From Perkinsus marinus ATCC 50983 (lineage: Eukaryota > Perkinsozoa > Perkinsida > Perkinsidae): a stretch of DNA of 64,000 nt. The position numbers were made by a program, and so were the translations under genes. The stretch is from positions 35,426-99,425 of the forward strand of contig NW_003215453.1 of the NCBI RefSeq assembly GCF_000006405.1, given 5' to 3'. Shown here piece after piece: positions 22,283-34,198 of this stretch (within the stretch, counting starts at the first letter, position 1; each line of letters starts with the position of its first letter). The notes beneath the pieces were generated by a model. That model was not told the DNA's origin. It ran no database searches and saw only the letters and a list, made by a program, of their open reading frames with translations.

Positions 22283-23720
22283 ATGTCATCATCATCCACC
22301 CCTAAGGAAGAGGAGGAGGATGAGGCTCTCTTTATAGTAGTACAGCGTATATCGGGTGGGAGGCTACTAGTGAATGAGGATGATGATAAATGGGTACATC
22401 TTGTTAACGAGCCCGGCCTAGTGAATTATGTTGCATTTGGCAGGAGGAAGGGGTAATAGACCTCTTGGAGGCAGGTTATGCATCATTCATGTAGGAATAA
22501 GTCATCATCATCAGAGGAGGAAGCGGGATCATCACCAAGTACTGCTTCCCCTATTACGAAGGATAGGATGGTAAAGGCAGCCAAAAGCCTATTGACCTGT
22601 AAGCTAGGTAATACCAATACTAGGATAGTGACAGTCATCATCATCATCACTCCTTATTGTCAGCTACAGCATCAGGATGGAGCGCTGATCACAGCGATGC
22701 TGAAAGCCTTATCACACTATCAAAGGTCACTCAAAGGGCTAGTCTAGTGACCATACCTCAGGCTAGTCTAGTAGGGAAGTGTATTCCTGGTGATAAGTGA
22801 GTGATGATGATGGTGGTGTTGGGTAGAGTAGGGATATGTTGTAGGTATATGAAATATCATCATCAAGTAGATAAAGACAGGAGTGAAGACTTATATCACC
22901 AATGGGTTGATGTACTACATGAAGAAGCACTCAAGTTAATAAACCCGATGAAATATGATGATAAGAAAAAGGTAGCGGCATGATGATGATGGTGATAATA
23001 GTAAGATAGTAATCATTGAGTAGAAAGGAATGGAGAAATACCGTCGTCGGGCTGAGGGGAAATTAGTTAACCCAAAGGATATGTTCAAAGAGGGTGAATA
23101 CGAGGGGAGGTAATAACATATATAGCAGCAACTGGGGTATTGTCGAAGTGTACCTATCTTAATGCATACCATGTTCGTCGGCTAGCAAATGCTGTGAGGA
23201 GGGAATGCTCCATTGAGTCGTTGGTGATGCAGATATGGTAAGTATGATGAGGAAGGCTTCCCTCTACTACTAGCAGACGGCTCTGATATACCCAAAAGCC
23301 AAGTGAAGAAGCTTACTAAGATGTACAATGCCCAGAAGAGGAAGTGGGATGTAGCAGATAAGGCGGGTAAGATTAATAACGAGAACGGGAATAATAATAA
23401 TAATACAGATGAGGTGATGATAATTATACTACTACTGACAGATCATGTTTGTGTTATCAATCAGGATATTACTCAGAGTAATGCATCAATAGAGGCGGGT
23501 AGAGCAGAATTGGTAGAGCACCAAGCACCAAGAGTAGTAGAGAACGAGGTTATTATAGATGAAGGGGACCTAGGTGAGTATTATGATGAAGATTATCACG
23601 CTAAACATACCGAGTTATCAACCTCTAGGGCGGCTTCATATGGCTAATGGAACGTTTAGTGGACGTCAAGGATGGGAGATGATCAGTACCGGACCATTCA
23701 CTCATCAACTCGTGTTCTAG
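22283..23720 (+). CDS. DTD2/ATD-like D-aminoacyl-tRNA deacylase with CysRS-tail-like insert
   Basis: The enzyme family removes wrongly attached amino acids from tRNA. The N-terminal exon has ALFIVVQRISGGRLLVNEDD and WVHLVNEPGLVNYVAFG. Later exons give DRMVKAAKSLLTCKLG, VTIPQASLVGKCIPGDK and YHHQVDKDRSEDLYHQWVDV. The last exon gives NGTFSGRQGW and STGPFTHQLVF, stop TAG 23718-23720. The PQASL and GPFTH motifs match the PQATL and GPFTH pair of the animal protein called DTD2 or ATD. Between the helix and the last exon are extra exons (23024-23111 and about 23260-23413) with NPKDMFKEGEYEG and EEGFPLLLADGSDIPKSQVK, like the tail of cysteinyl-tRNA synthetase, then an acidic stretch. The join near 23111-23260 is unresolved. 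Confidence 0.78.
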
Positions 23721-24110
23721 ATGCTTTCTATTACTACTAGTGGTGTTAGGAGTGTGTTGTTAATTTCTCCCATCACCACACGCAACTTGTCAAGCACAAG
23801 AGATCAGTGCTAATACTACGAGGGTGGTAGTACGAGGGTCGGGCCATTTCTTTTGCACCGCCCTGTAGGTTATGTTGTCATCATCGAACTGTAACGCCCG
23901 ACAGTCGGTCCGACATGCCTCCACAGTATTACATCTCCATGAACCCAACTATACCCACGATTCACCAGTAGTGATCCCTACCGAACTAAGGGAATACTCA
24001 ATGGTATTAGGATGCATGAACCTCGTAACGATATGATATCAGCAACACAACAGTGAGGAATAGAGATCAAGAAAGTATGAAAACATTCAAAGGCATCATC
24101 ATCATTATCA
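23721..24110. other. convergent intergenic region
   Basis: The 3' ends of two genes face each other here. No reading frame or repeat worth noting. Confidence 0.5.
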
Positions 24111-25111
24111 TCACCAGCTTCCACCAGCACCCCCTCCAGAAGCTCCTCCTCCACCAAAGCCACTACCACCACCGAATCCACCACTTCCAAGATGACCACG
24201 TGATGATGATGGGGGAGGGGGGTTGATAGATCTATCTTGAGATGGTAATGGACAACCAGATGTACCTCTACTCCCAAGACTTGTCCAACTATACTGTTGG
24301 ACAAAGCCATCACTAATAACACCGGGATAATGATGTCTTAGACGCATCATCTGGAAATCCCACAACGGACCATATTCATATCCTGGATAATAGGGTCCTA
24401 CATACATCATACCACTCCTTCCTGAAGATGTCGTCGATGATGATGAGGAGGAGTGCTTAGGCCTGCCAGTATTAGGATCATTACCACCATCTTCATCATC
24501 ACTGTCAGTGTCCTTGTTAACATCCTTCCTGCATACAGGACATCGTAACCCATCACGTACCCGATGAATGCCTTGCTCCTGCCATTCTTGAAGGCATGCC
24601 TTATGGAACTTATGACCACATCTCAGGAGTTCACATTCTTGTCCAGTGAGAGGTGCTGCTTCAGTGGTCTCATCAGTCTTCTTATTACTAGAAGGATGTA
24701 CCTCAAACTCTTCCAAACATATCGGGCATGATGTTTGTCGGAAATGTCCTTGTAATGCTTCAGCACGCTCATTCTCCATACGACTAAGTTGACGCCTTAC
24801 TGCTGATGTACGACGGTTCTGTAGACACGTCTTTATGAACATGAATATAATCAGTCCAAAGATACCGAAAAATACGATGAAGAATAATATGAGGGGGAAG
24901 GTGATCCTAAGGAAGGATGATGACGTTACTGGGGAGTACCCGATAGTCACTACCCGCTCAATTGCTTCCCGGTATCGATGACTTGTCGTATAAGTGTGAG
25001 CCCTTCATAAACACCTTGAGCATACTTGAACTCTCTTAAAAAGGACCGCATATGATCAATGACAGCAGAAGCACTAGTGGTGGACATGCGTTCATTGGCG
25101 GCTTTACCCAT
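24111..25111 (-). CDS. membrane RING-H2 finger protein, probable E3 ubiquitin ligase
   Basis: Exon 1 starts MGKAANERMSTTSASAVIDH at 25111 and ends GLTLIRQVIDTGKQLSG. It joins in frame to a membrane span in exon 2 (ITFPLILFFIVFFGIFGLII), then a basic stretch (TCLQNRRTSAVRRQLSR). The RING-H2 is complete: CPICLEEFEV, then LLRCGHKFHKACLQEW and RCPVCRKD, with two His ligands in the centre. The C-terminal third is Asp, Ser and Pro-rich and ends in Gly-rich GGFGGGSGFGGGGASGGG, stopping at 24111. Membrane-anchored RING-H2 proteins typically ubiquitinate membrane or secretory cargo; the substrate is unknown. An alternative in-frame Met lies within the intron. Confidence 0.82.
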
Positions 25112-26017
25112 ACTGATGAACCTGTTATGACGATAACCCTCTGCTTACCAAACCATGAGTGATGATGATTATACTACATTTCACGATTGCCGATATCCAA
25201 GGCCATAACTATCCCACTATCACAGGGAGCATGACCAACACCCCAAGCGTTATGGATCTATGATGACATTGGTAATGACTCATATAACGTTTATACTGCT
25301 TGGGTTTACATTCCTAGCAAACCTCTCAACACCTCCTACTGGCCATGTATTCCTACTGATGGCCACAGCTACTTGATAAGGCCCTGTGATGAAGGATGAT
25401 GACTATGATCGTCATAGTCCCTTACCACACACGCTTTCTACAGCAAAGTCCTTCCTCAACTCCTTATCGAGGAAATCCATCTCATCCCGCGAGAGGTAGC
25501 GATCGGGATCACATATCCATCCAGGAGCCGACAGACCTGATGATCATAACTGATTATCGAAGTAGGCAATGGTCATTACCGCATCTCTCGGGATCACGTT
25601 GTGGGTCGGGATACTCGAAGGCAATAACGTGCAGTAGGGGTAGTAACAGAATTAGCCGATAGTTGAATATCATTCAAGGTAAGCTATGGAGATCCCACGT
25701 TCGAATCCCAGTCACTGGTAATCTAAACTAAACTCATTCGAAAAGAGAGAGAAATGATATACTGCTAGCTCTGAGCGGACCCCACTGAATTCATTCATGA
25801 TATTCAACATATACCCTGTGTGATCACATACCACTTAGCTGTGATGATCCTCGTGGACTGATAATAGCCGATGCCTGCTGCTGCTGCTGCTGCTGTTGAT
25901 GTTGTATTAGGCTACTCTGACTATTCATCAACCTTGATATGTCGTTCGTAGAGGAGGTGGGAGCTGGTGGCCTCAAGGTTCTGACAACATAGTCATAGTA
26001 TGGTAACAGGAGGAGCC
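25112..26017. other. no confident gene; one tRNA-like motif
   Basis: Open frames are short. At 25695-25715 the plus strand reads ACGTTCGAATCCCAG then TCACTGG, resembling a T-loop and acceptor strand, preceded by AGATC. Upstream TAGCCGATAGTTG is vaguely A-box-like, but no matching acceptor 5' strand is present. A CTG/CAG run lies at about 25875-25895. Confidence 0.4.
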
Positions 26018-27784
26018 CTACAATGATGATGGTCTTGGTATTTGTGTCATGGAAGATGGTAGGGGTATACGGAACATGTGATGTGATGATGATGAACCCT
26101 CATAGAAAGAGGAGGCGGATGGCAGTCTAGGAGTTGGTGCCACTCTAGGAGGTGGAGGGGTAGAGGCTGATAAGGATATTAGGAAATCACTCCAAAGGGT
26201 AGTTATCATCACCTCCTGCCATACTTTTACCGGGTAGTATAGTCCGTGGTGAGAAGTGATGATGGAGTGGTTGGAAAGGACGAGGGGCGAGACAAAAAGA
26301 TCGGGATTGGGCCGGAGCTGCTAAGACAGTGACAGGAGACAACCTTTCAATTCAAGTGAGGCACGGACTTATAGGCATTCCTGTAGACCCTCGGAGGCTG
26401 CCATTCCCTTGTTGTTGGCCACCACCAGTAGTGAACCCTCCTCCTCTTCCTCCTCCGGGTATGCTCGAGGCAAACGATGCAGTCCAATGCTGGGACTTAC
26501 TACCACCTCCTATCTTAAGATGCTCCAACCTACTCAATGGAGAGATCCCTACCTCCATCTCTAGATCTAGGAGTAATAACAACGTCCTGGGCTTTGCCTC
26601 GAGTCGATGCATTGAGGTTGAAGCCAGGAAGCAAGACCTGATCGTCCCAGGTTCTATCCCCGGTGAGGTTATTGTATCACTCTGCTTGATGTATCCCCAC
26701 TGTCCTTGATCCCTGTTTGGGGTGTGCCTACTGAACCACTTCATCAATGATACTTCCTCGCACTCACCTATCGCTGAGCCTACCCTACTGGTAACAAGAG
26801 GAGCACTAGATGGTGGTGGGGTTAATGCTTGCTCCTCCTGCTGTCCATGATGAGGAGGAGGATGATCCTGGGGTGATGACTCGGGTGATGCTACTACTAC
26901 TGCCCTGAGAATAGACAACAATAGAGGAGTGTTCCCCGACATTAGTTATACCCATCATCCGAGCCCAATGACCTCCGTCCTTCAGCTCTAGTCGGTCCAC
27001 GATACTCGATAATCCCACCACCATAGGATGCCCTCCTACTGTTACCACCAGGAGGCTTCCTCGATGCCTTCCTCCTGGATGGTGGATGAAACCCCATCCC
27101 ATGTTCGATAGGAGGAGTCCTCCGATTAGTCACAAAACCATTACCTTGTATACAGATAGGCTCCTTAAAGATAAGAGTAATCATATTACGTAGTGGTTCA
27201 TGATCATGATGATCAGCCTTCTTCGAACGTAGCATCCTAGAATGTATCTCATCCTCGAGTAGATCCTTAACTCGTTGTTGTAGAGCCTCTTTATCAGCCT
27301 CTAATTCGAGGATTCGGGTCGATAAACTGGTTAAATGAAATGTCAGACTTTCTAGTAGTGGCCTCACCCTTCTTGCATCTCGACAAACCTACTCTGTGTC
27401 TCCTCACATAGTGCTCGATAAGCCGCTTCCCCTTTAACGGTAGAGCGTATTCGGGCAAGATCGAAACCTGCTTCGCTCTCATCCGAAAGGTCGTGGGATC
27501 GAATCCTCCCTCACCACATCCCTCAACACATAACATAATCATCTCCCCGCCATCCACATACATCCGGTGGTCTACTTTGACTAGGATTTGAGCAAGTTAC
27601 GGTACATCCACTAACCTTTAATCTCCTCGAGTCGATATATCCTCACCCTCTCCCTCTCTATCACCTCCTCTTGAATCAAACAAGAATTGACCTCGGCAAC
27701 AAAGTGTGTGAGTAGATCCTGTGCCAATGCAGGACCTTGATCGTCGAGGGGCTTCATCGGCAAGCCCCAGAAGCGACAAGACAT
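26018..27784 (-). CDS. globular N-terminus plus coiled-coil protein, unidentified
   Basis: It starts MSCRFWGLPMKPLDDQGPAL at 27784. Exon 1 runs to RVRIYRLEEIK; exon 2 gives KVDHRMYVDGGEMIMLCVE; exon 3 gives FDLARIRSTVKGEAAYRALC. Exon 4 opens a coiled coil (STRILELEADKEALQQRVKD) and continues with TLIFKEPICIQGNGFVTN and a basic Arg/Ser/Gly-rich stretch. A further exon is Pro/Gln-rich (ESSPQDHPPPHHGQQEEQ), then MKWFSRHTPNRDQGQWGYIK and Gly-rich sequence. The 3' end is uncertain (frames end between 26018 and 26190). A compact domain ahead of a coiled coil recalls the XRCC4/SAS-6 layout, but no motif confirms it. Confidence 0.55.
27468..27514 (-). repeat. intron with antisense tRNA-like element
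   Basis: A 47-nt intron (GTGAGGGAGG...GAAGCAG) whose removal joins LCVEGC to FDLARIRST in frame. On the plus strand it reads CCGAAAGGTC, then GTGGG, ATCGAAT and CCTCC, then CTCACCA: a variable loop, T-arm and acceptor-like strand. It shares TTCGCTCT and CCGAAAGGTC with the copy at 58666-58721. Confidence 0.75.
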
Positions 27785-28461
27785 GGTTACTGGGTGTCGA
27801 TGAGTTGGCATTGCGGTAATAATCGACACTGTCGAGCGGGGGCATTTACAAGCCTTCAATTTATCGTCATAAATAGTAGGAAGGAATTTCAAAAGGATGT
27901 TGCATAATCATGGCTGAATAGCACCACAATAGCAATGCATAATTGAGTTAGATCATGCATCAATAGTAGAATAACTGACCACTGCATCATCACAGCTGCT
28001 GTCGTCGAAGACAGGTGGTGGAGTACTTTTCCCTGGAATATATTTGTATCCTCGATACGCCAACCTTAAACCCCTCTACTATACAACCTACCAGTCCTCG
28101 TAGATCTACGGTTGCGGTAGATGGTGACAATGGAAGTGAGAATCTGATAGGTTGAGAAAATGCAAGAATAGCAAGATTGTTTCTCAATCTTGTACGTGTG
28201 TTGAACAACACCTTACAACTACTCGATTACCGACAACATGACATTAATCCTGTATCAGTACTATCATTGAGCGCTCTTTTTGAGCGTGTTACATGTTTAT
28301 TATCGACCTGAGTACCTTCTTCCAAGGAGTCCCTCTACGTGCTAATACTACTAGATCATCAGCTTACACCAAGCTACATAGTAACCATATGAGCTCGTTA
28401 TTACTATCGATACTATGTTTACTTATTCAGCCTGCGGTAGATCATCATTCAAGCTAGTTAT
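27785..28461. other. no confident gene; one GAGGAAATGCAAGATT-like element
   Basis: At 28151-28179 the plus strand has GTTGAGAAAATGCAAGAATA followed by GCAAGATTG, a diverged copy of the second intron element. A minus-strand frame overlapping it (28211-27990) is not convincing as coding. Confidence 0.4.
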
Positions 28462-29327
28462 ATGAGAGAAAACATGTTGAGATCATGGTGGAACAGGTTT
28501 ATTAAGGAGTCTACCATAAATAACAGTATAAGTGGCTCCTATAGTGTATCTTCATCATGCTCAACAGATGACGATAAGAGTAACAATGTAGGCAAAGGTT
28601 CTCCTAGGAGCTCAGTTAGGTCTACCAAGGATTCTTCTCCACAGCAAGTAAGTGATGATATGTGCATGGTTCATACATGGATGGTATCAGGCTCCCAATA
28701 GTGATGATAAAGGTGTCATTGAAGCACCATCTCTTGAGGATGCAGCATTCGGGTTAATCACTACTTCTTACTGTAATCATAAAGTATCTTATCACAGGTG
28801 CCGCTCAAGTGTCCACACTTCTCGACGTATCACATCTCATTATAGGCCAGTGGACTGCTGAGTATACATTATCATCATCTTTTCTGTGTATCATCCCATC
28901 TTGTGTTGACAGTTGTAGTACAGTTGTACTAAGCTTACCTCCCCAACCTCACTATGCGCCATCTACCATTAACAAGTAGACGATTGTTCACGACGGAGGT
29001 TTTCTCAGATCAGAAAAGAAGGTCCGTTTATCGTCCGAGTTACGGTGTATGACTGTCTCAGCAGGCCTAATGCATTGATACGATGGACTCGAACTAAGTT
29101 CTGCCCAGAATGTGGACGATACAAAGTTGGAGACACCAAGGGTGGGCATCCTACGAGGTGAATACGCTGAGTCCTCCTTCACTTCAGAGGAGATGATCAA
29201 TGCTTGTGACAAGATGTGGCGTAAGTACATGAGGCTGAGTGACGCTCACTGCCCTCTATGGACACAGTGTCGGGTAGGCTCCTTAATATCTTGGAAAGAT
29301 TATTATGGCTTCTCTAGATTAAAGTAA
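28462..29327 (+). CDS. unidentified protein, several exons
   Basis: Not recognised. Exon 1 reads MRENMLRSWWNRFIKESTIN with a Ser/Asp-rich stretch ending SSPQQ at a canonical GTAAGT site. After a 43-nt intron it continues APNSDDKGVIEAPSLEDAAF. Downstream frames of exon type include STLLDVSHLIIGQWTAEYTL and, ending at 29327, VGILRGEYAESSFTSEEMIN followed by ACDKMWRKYMRLSDAHCPLW. That all belong to one gene is an inference. No domain recognised. Confidence 0.35.
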
Positions 29328-30120
29328 TAGATGGTAATGATAAGGAGACCTCCTTGTGGGAGCGCATGCCACGAATCATTGGTCGCAGTTGACTTCATCT
29401 ATGATCACCTCACGTTTCTGTGAAACTAGTATGAGTTTTCATTAACCAATCTTGCTAGGTGGCAGTTGATGATAAAGGCTGTAGTATGTTATGAAGTGTG
29501 GGCGACTGATTCTCAAGCATCGAAAGGGGTAGTTGCTGAGCTGACGGATTAACCGTCCAGGATACGGTCACAATATCGCCCCCTACCCGCCTGGATCCAC
29601 CCGAGGGTTTAAACATCGCTCGCCGCGAGAGTCGCTGTCCCAATACCTGACCTTGGCGGCGCGGGAGGGGGGGGGGGGTCACAGAAATGGTTGGATCGAA
29701 GCTGACGCTACTGGACCGCTACATGGACAGATGAGCTACCACGATGTGTTGTCTTACGGCATCATATACGGTTCAACAATTTACCCCCTGGGAGTTCGTG
29801 AAATCGATCCTATGTTCCTTTCTATTCCTACGTTGGGGGGTAGGTACGCAATAATAAGAAAGTTCACCGAGCCTCCTCCTAATCGGCTATTGTATCAGAG
29901 GGTGATAAGTTACTGAGCCGATAGTGCCCCGCAATGGATACACACACCGACTCATCTCCGATACACGTTACTTCATATGTGACTGTCGGAATATCCCCAC
30001 AGTTGTCGTCATTAACGGCTATGACAGCAGCCCAACGTCCACGTGGGAGAGCTGCTGGAGCAGGACACAAATGGCATACGAGTGAGAGGCTTTAAATATA
30101 ATTGTCCGTACCATAATTTC
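29328..30120. other. no confident gene; G homopolymer
   Basis: It contains a run of more than ten G near 29665-29680. Short frames on both strands are not persuasive. It could hold 5' exons or the promoter of the following EF-hand gene. Confidence 0.4.
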
Positions 30121-30890
30121 AGCACATCCACCACCGGGAAGCAGCCGATTCATAACTGATCGGTTCCAAGATATGAGGACCACGTTCGAGCTAGCAGATA
30201 CGGATGGTGATGGTTACTTAACTAAGCCACAAGCCGTAAGCCACAATAGAGGACCTTATTAACACGATGCCCTCTCAGGCTGATTGGTTCAGGACAGTTG
30301 GTTTCTGTATGACTACAATGGCCATTGAAAGCCTCATCCTCTCACGTATCGTCACTAACCATGGTTTAAACAAGTACAACGATCACTAGGGTTACTCGCC
30401 ATTTGAACACTGAGATAGCATTCAATTGCCCCTCGAGCAACTGTATGCAGGAGCCTGCAAACTCCCTATTCATTGATATACGTATAGACCTGGCTGCGAT
30501 CATGCATAGATCATACCGTCATAACTGTGGAGTAACGATAGGTTTAACTTCCGTGAAATGCTCCAAGCGGCAGATAAGAGCCAGAAGCTCCATGGTTTCA
30601 ATATGCAAAGTGTTGAAGATGCTCTCTGTGTAGTAACATACAGTAGCTCAACTCCTATTCATGCGACACTTGCTGCTGCCACTATGACATTAATCTTATC
30701 GTATTGCGTGGTGCAGGCCCTTTCCTCCTCCTCCTCCCCAAAGGGTACCACGGCTGCTTCTGCTGGACGGATCGCTCGTTCACGTTTGAAAGAAGCCTTG
30801 ACTAGTCTTGGCGATGAGCCATTGAGCGAAGAGGACTTTGATTGCTTGATGAGGGTTGCCACTCATATTGATCATCATAACCGACACTGA
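30121..30890 (+). CDS. calmodulin-like EF-hand protein
   Basis: One exon gives FITDRFQDMRTTFELADTDG followed by DGYLTKPQA: an entering helix and an EF-hand calcium loop with Asp at loop positions 1, 3 and 5 and Gly at 6, though Gln replaces the usual Glu at position 12. Later exons give FNFREMLQAADKSQKLHGFN and a C-terminal exon with RLKEALTSLGDEPLSEEDFD, which resembles the helix opening calmodulin's third hand. Stop TGA 30888-30890. A Ser run precedes that helix. Intron joints are not fully resolved and the start is not fixed; upstream exons may exist. Predicted calcium sensor; partner unknown. Confidence 0.6.
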
Positions 30891-31392
30891 CCTCCTCTAG
30901 ATACTTGGAGTCGGTGAGTCGGACTTCCCATCAAACCACTTAGACCGACGGAAGATTAGTGAACAGCTTATAGGTGACTGTCAACCTCATCTACGCCTAC
31001 GACAGCCTGCTTTACAGGGATCCTTGACGGCAGTATTAAGCAAAATCACGAGGGGATCGATAACATGTGAATTTACTCCATATCATGATGTTAGTGTGGT
31101 AGTTGCCTATACAGCATTGATTATAATGACAACACTTGCTGCTCACGCTGTTCATGAGATAGGATTGTGTTTACGCTGCGTCGGGAAGCATTTGAGACAA
31201 CACAGTAGACCTGTTGATCTAGCTTGATCAACAACAAGAACACAAAGTATTACACAATGGTAAATGAGAGCAGGGTCCTTGACCATGCCTCCATGAGTCC
31301 TTCGAGTAGCATCATCTAAAGCATCGTTGAGAATGCTTGGTGAGTTATAAGTATGTACCAGTTGGTTGGATTTTGAACTATCCGTGGTGTTT
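30891..31392. other. intergenic, no confident gene
   Basis: A short plus-strand frame (31024-31227) and overlapping minus-strand frames are present, without recognisable motifs. It is the promoter side of the first MFS gene. Confidence 0.4.
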
Positions 31393-33036
31393 ATGGACAA
31401 TTCCGGTCCGTTGTCGACTGAGGAGTATTACAGTTTAAAGCGGCTAGCGAGACTTCGATATAGATTGAAATATGAGCCACGAAGGATCATTGATTTGAGT
31501 TTGATATTCATAAGTATCTTCATTGAATGGTTAGGCAATACTCTGTTGGCCCCCATTACTCCATGGTAAGTATATGTACAACCAACGTAAGTCGATCCAT
31601 GAACTCGATAAGGTACATCGATAAGCTAGCATCAGGCATGGACGAGGGTGCAGCAGCGTCTATTCTTATGGCTTCCTATGCAGTAGGGACATTCTTATCA
31701 TCTCTCTTCACTGGACCTTTATCAGATAGGTATCAATAGTAGTATCTTCGATGATGTATGAATGGTTGTTAGGATTGGTCGACGACCAGTCTTGGTAGCA
31801 GCTATGTTCCTCTATACCTCCTCACAGTTCGCTGCTGCTAATGCATGGAATATTTCTTCCTTTGCAATCTTCCGAGCAATTGGGGGAGTCTCGGCAGGTG
31901 AGCTCCCTTTTCCTTTCCATCATACCTATCTAATCTTCAGGCACGAGACCGGTGGTAATGGCATTCCTTACAGATACTAGTAGACCTGATGATATGAGGC
32001 TTTATGGTGTGTTAATGGGCCTCTTTGTTGTTACAGGCCAAGCTTTGGGACCAATGGTTGGTAGGTAGTTTCATTTGCATTTGATTATGTTGTATAGGTG
32101 TTTGTCTCAGGTGGTGCATTGGCTAGCATTACTTTATCTTTTCCTTTTTATTTTATCGGTGGTGTCTCTGCCGTATTGTTGGTGCTCGTATTTATCTTCT
32201 TAAGAGAGTCTCTCATAAAAGATGCTAATGGTCGGCCCAAGTGTCGTTGGAATTCGAGTAATGTTGAGCCCCGAAAGAACAAGTATTTGATCCCAACTGT
32301 GCTTTGCCTGGCAACAGCATCCTTCAGCGGACAGTAAGTCACCAATAACCGTTACCATTAAGATCCTAATCAGATACGTCTTCTCAAGTTGGACGACAGT
32401 TCTTGGTCTACTAGGTGTAGATCGATATAACCTATCATCATCATCCAATGGTGCGGTATTGGGTATTCAGGCAGTAGTGGTAATCTTGGTGAATCTGGTC
32501 TACCTACCGATCACTCGTAAGTTATCCAATGATATCTACGTCGTCTATACTTGTCATCATCATCATCAGATTATATCGCTCCTGCCTTAGTTGGTTGTAT
32601 GGGTCACGTATTGTGTATATTTTTGGTCATCGTTCCCTTTATCTACAACATTTATCTTACAGTAGCTCTTGGTATGCTCATGAACGTTGGATGTACGTCG
32701 ATATTCAGTATAATCGTCGTCATGCAGCAGTATCATACTCAGGTGGTCTGTACTTCGCAGGGATGGCCTACTTTAATTCGGTGGTAGCCCCACCTAAAAA
32801 GAGGGGTCTTATCAATTCATTACTAATGAGTATGGCCAATTTAGGTATGTATCCCCACATCGATTCATACTCATATCTCCTCCTCCTCAGGGGGTATCTC
32901 TGGACCTCTACTAGCGGGTCAACTATACGACATGGACCCATACCATCGAGCTTACCCCTTCTACATGAGTGCAGGTGTATCAGTTATGGGCAGTATCGCT
33001 TGTAAGCTACTAGTATCTATGTTCAATGGTATATGA
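31393..33036 (+). CDS. MFS transporter, first tandem copy
   Basis: A major facilitator superfamily permease with about ten small exons. It starts MDNSGPLSTEEYYSLKRLAR and enters TM1 (IIDLSLIFISIFIEWLGNTL, then APITPW). Exon 2 gives LASGMDEGAAASILMASYAV and GPLSDR, joined to IGRRPVLVAAMFLYTSSQFA, which together form MFS motif A (G-x3-D-R-x-G-R-R). Exon 4 gives YGVLMGLFVVTGQALGPMVG, exon 5 SFPFYFIGGVSAVLLVLVFI, then the cytoplasmic loop. The second half has YVFSSWTTVLGLLGVDRYNL, VGCMGHVLCIFLVIVPFIYN, APPKKRGLINSLLMSMANLG and GPLLAGQLYDMDP, stop TGA 33034-33036. Substrate not predictable. It closely resembles the next gene, exon for exon. Confidence 0.85.
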
Positions 33037-34198
33037 GAACATCAGGTCTAGGCATCTACAGGGCGTTGTTACATGCCCTATCGCTACTGGTTCCAGCAGT
33101 GAGCAGCCCTTCAAGTGAGGTCAAAACGGAGGAAGGAGTAGAGGTCGGCAGGTCTCCAGTGTGATAATGACTATGTCAACCGACCATTTACAATCATAAC
33201 AACACTATTCCTATTTGCTCACTAATCTGTCAACAATATTCTATCTGGACGACGGTGCTCAGCCGCCGTCTCGCAGCCAGGGGCAGTCCTTTTTTCTTCA
33301 ATGTTATTACCAGTTGTCCATGTTAGGTCTAAAAGTTTCCACATATGGTCTGGATGTATTGTGTTGGTGAACATGCATTCACCGGGACTATGATGCCTTT
33401 CGAAAGGCTCTCAGTTTACTCATGGGTTTCAATGTAACGTTGTTTGGTAGTGTAGTGCTTGATGAGGTTAGTGAGGATCTCAAGGCAAGCAGTGTATGAT
33501 ACGTTATGGAATAGCATGTCTGGTGATTGTGTCCTTATCATCATTGTGATGACCGACGGTCATCACACGACACGGTCATTGACCGTGTTGGCAGGCCTGT
33601 TCCTTGTCGTGCATATTCTACCATCCAGAATGATAAGAACAAACCGTAATGGCTACGGTGGGATATGCATTATTAGGGAGCCCTCTTGGGAATTCCGCAG
33701 ATGAATTGCGCCGCATTTTGATCGCTTCGCGTGGCCTTGGTGGGAAGGTTTAACATTGGGTCAAAGGCATTAGGAGATGCCTGGCGTTTAGATTCATGAC
33801 CATTCGAAGTTTGGAAACAATTATCCAACTCGGAGGATATCGTAGTGTTGGGCTGTATGTTTCAGGTTGGTACTTAATCACCGAACCCCGGTAGTACCGG
33901 TAGGCCGGTACTCTCCCATTCCTAGTAGAGTATTATTATTCACCGAGATAATAGTTCAACAACAACAGCAGCACCAGCAGGGAAGTTGAGCGGCTAGTAT
34001 TGAAGGTGTACTGCTGCTCATCTTGGGTAGTATAACCCGTCAATAAAGGTTGCTGCCTTCCTTGCCACCATGAAGCATGCCATATATGATGGGGTATTGG
34101 TGCTCTATTCTCAAGGTGTTCATTATGTTGCTACTTAACACTATAACTACAGTTTCTTCATTTCTTCTCCCCCTCATACTTCCCCCCCATCCGTTCCT
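33037..34198. other. intergenic between MFS paralogs
   Basis: It holds the paired palindromes at 33545-33590 and CCGGTA/TACCGG hairpin-like sequence at about 33890-33912. No confident coding exon. Confidence 0.5.
33545..33590. repeat. two adjacent perfect palindromes
   Basis: The first has 11-bp arms around a single base (33545-33555 and 33557-33567: TGTGATGACCG, A, CGGTCATCACA). The second has 9-bp arms around a single base (33570-33578 and 33580-33588: ACACGGTCA, T, TGACCGTGT). Both share GACCG or its complement. They could be cruciform-prone DNA or a dimeric factor site. Confidence 0.9.

Noticed and set aside
25640-25715. Full tRNA gene with A-box-like TAGCCGATAGTTG
   Set aside because: The acceptor strands do not pair and the T-stem is weak; kept only as a possible element copy.
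29665-29680. G-quadruplex or regulatory site at the poly-G run
   Set aside because: It is a single homopolymer run, prone to sequencing error, and no four-tract pattern is present.
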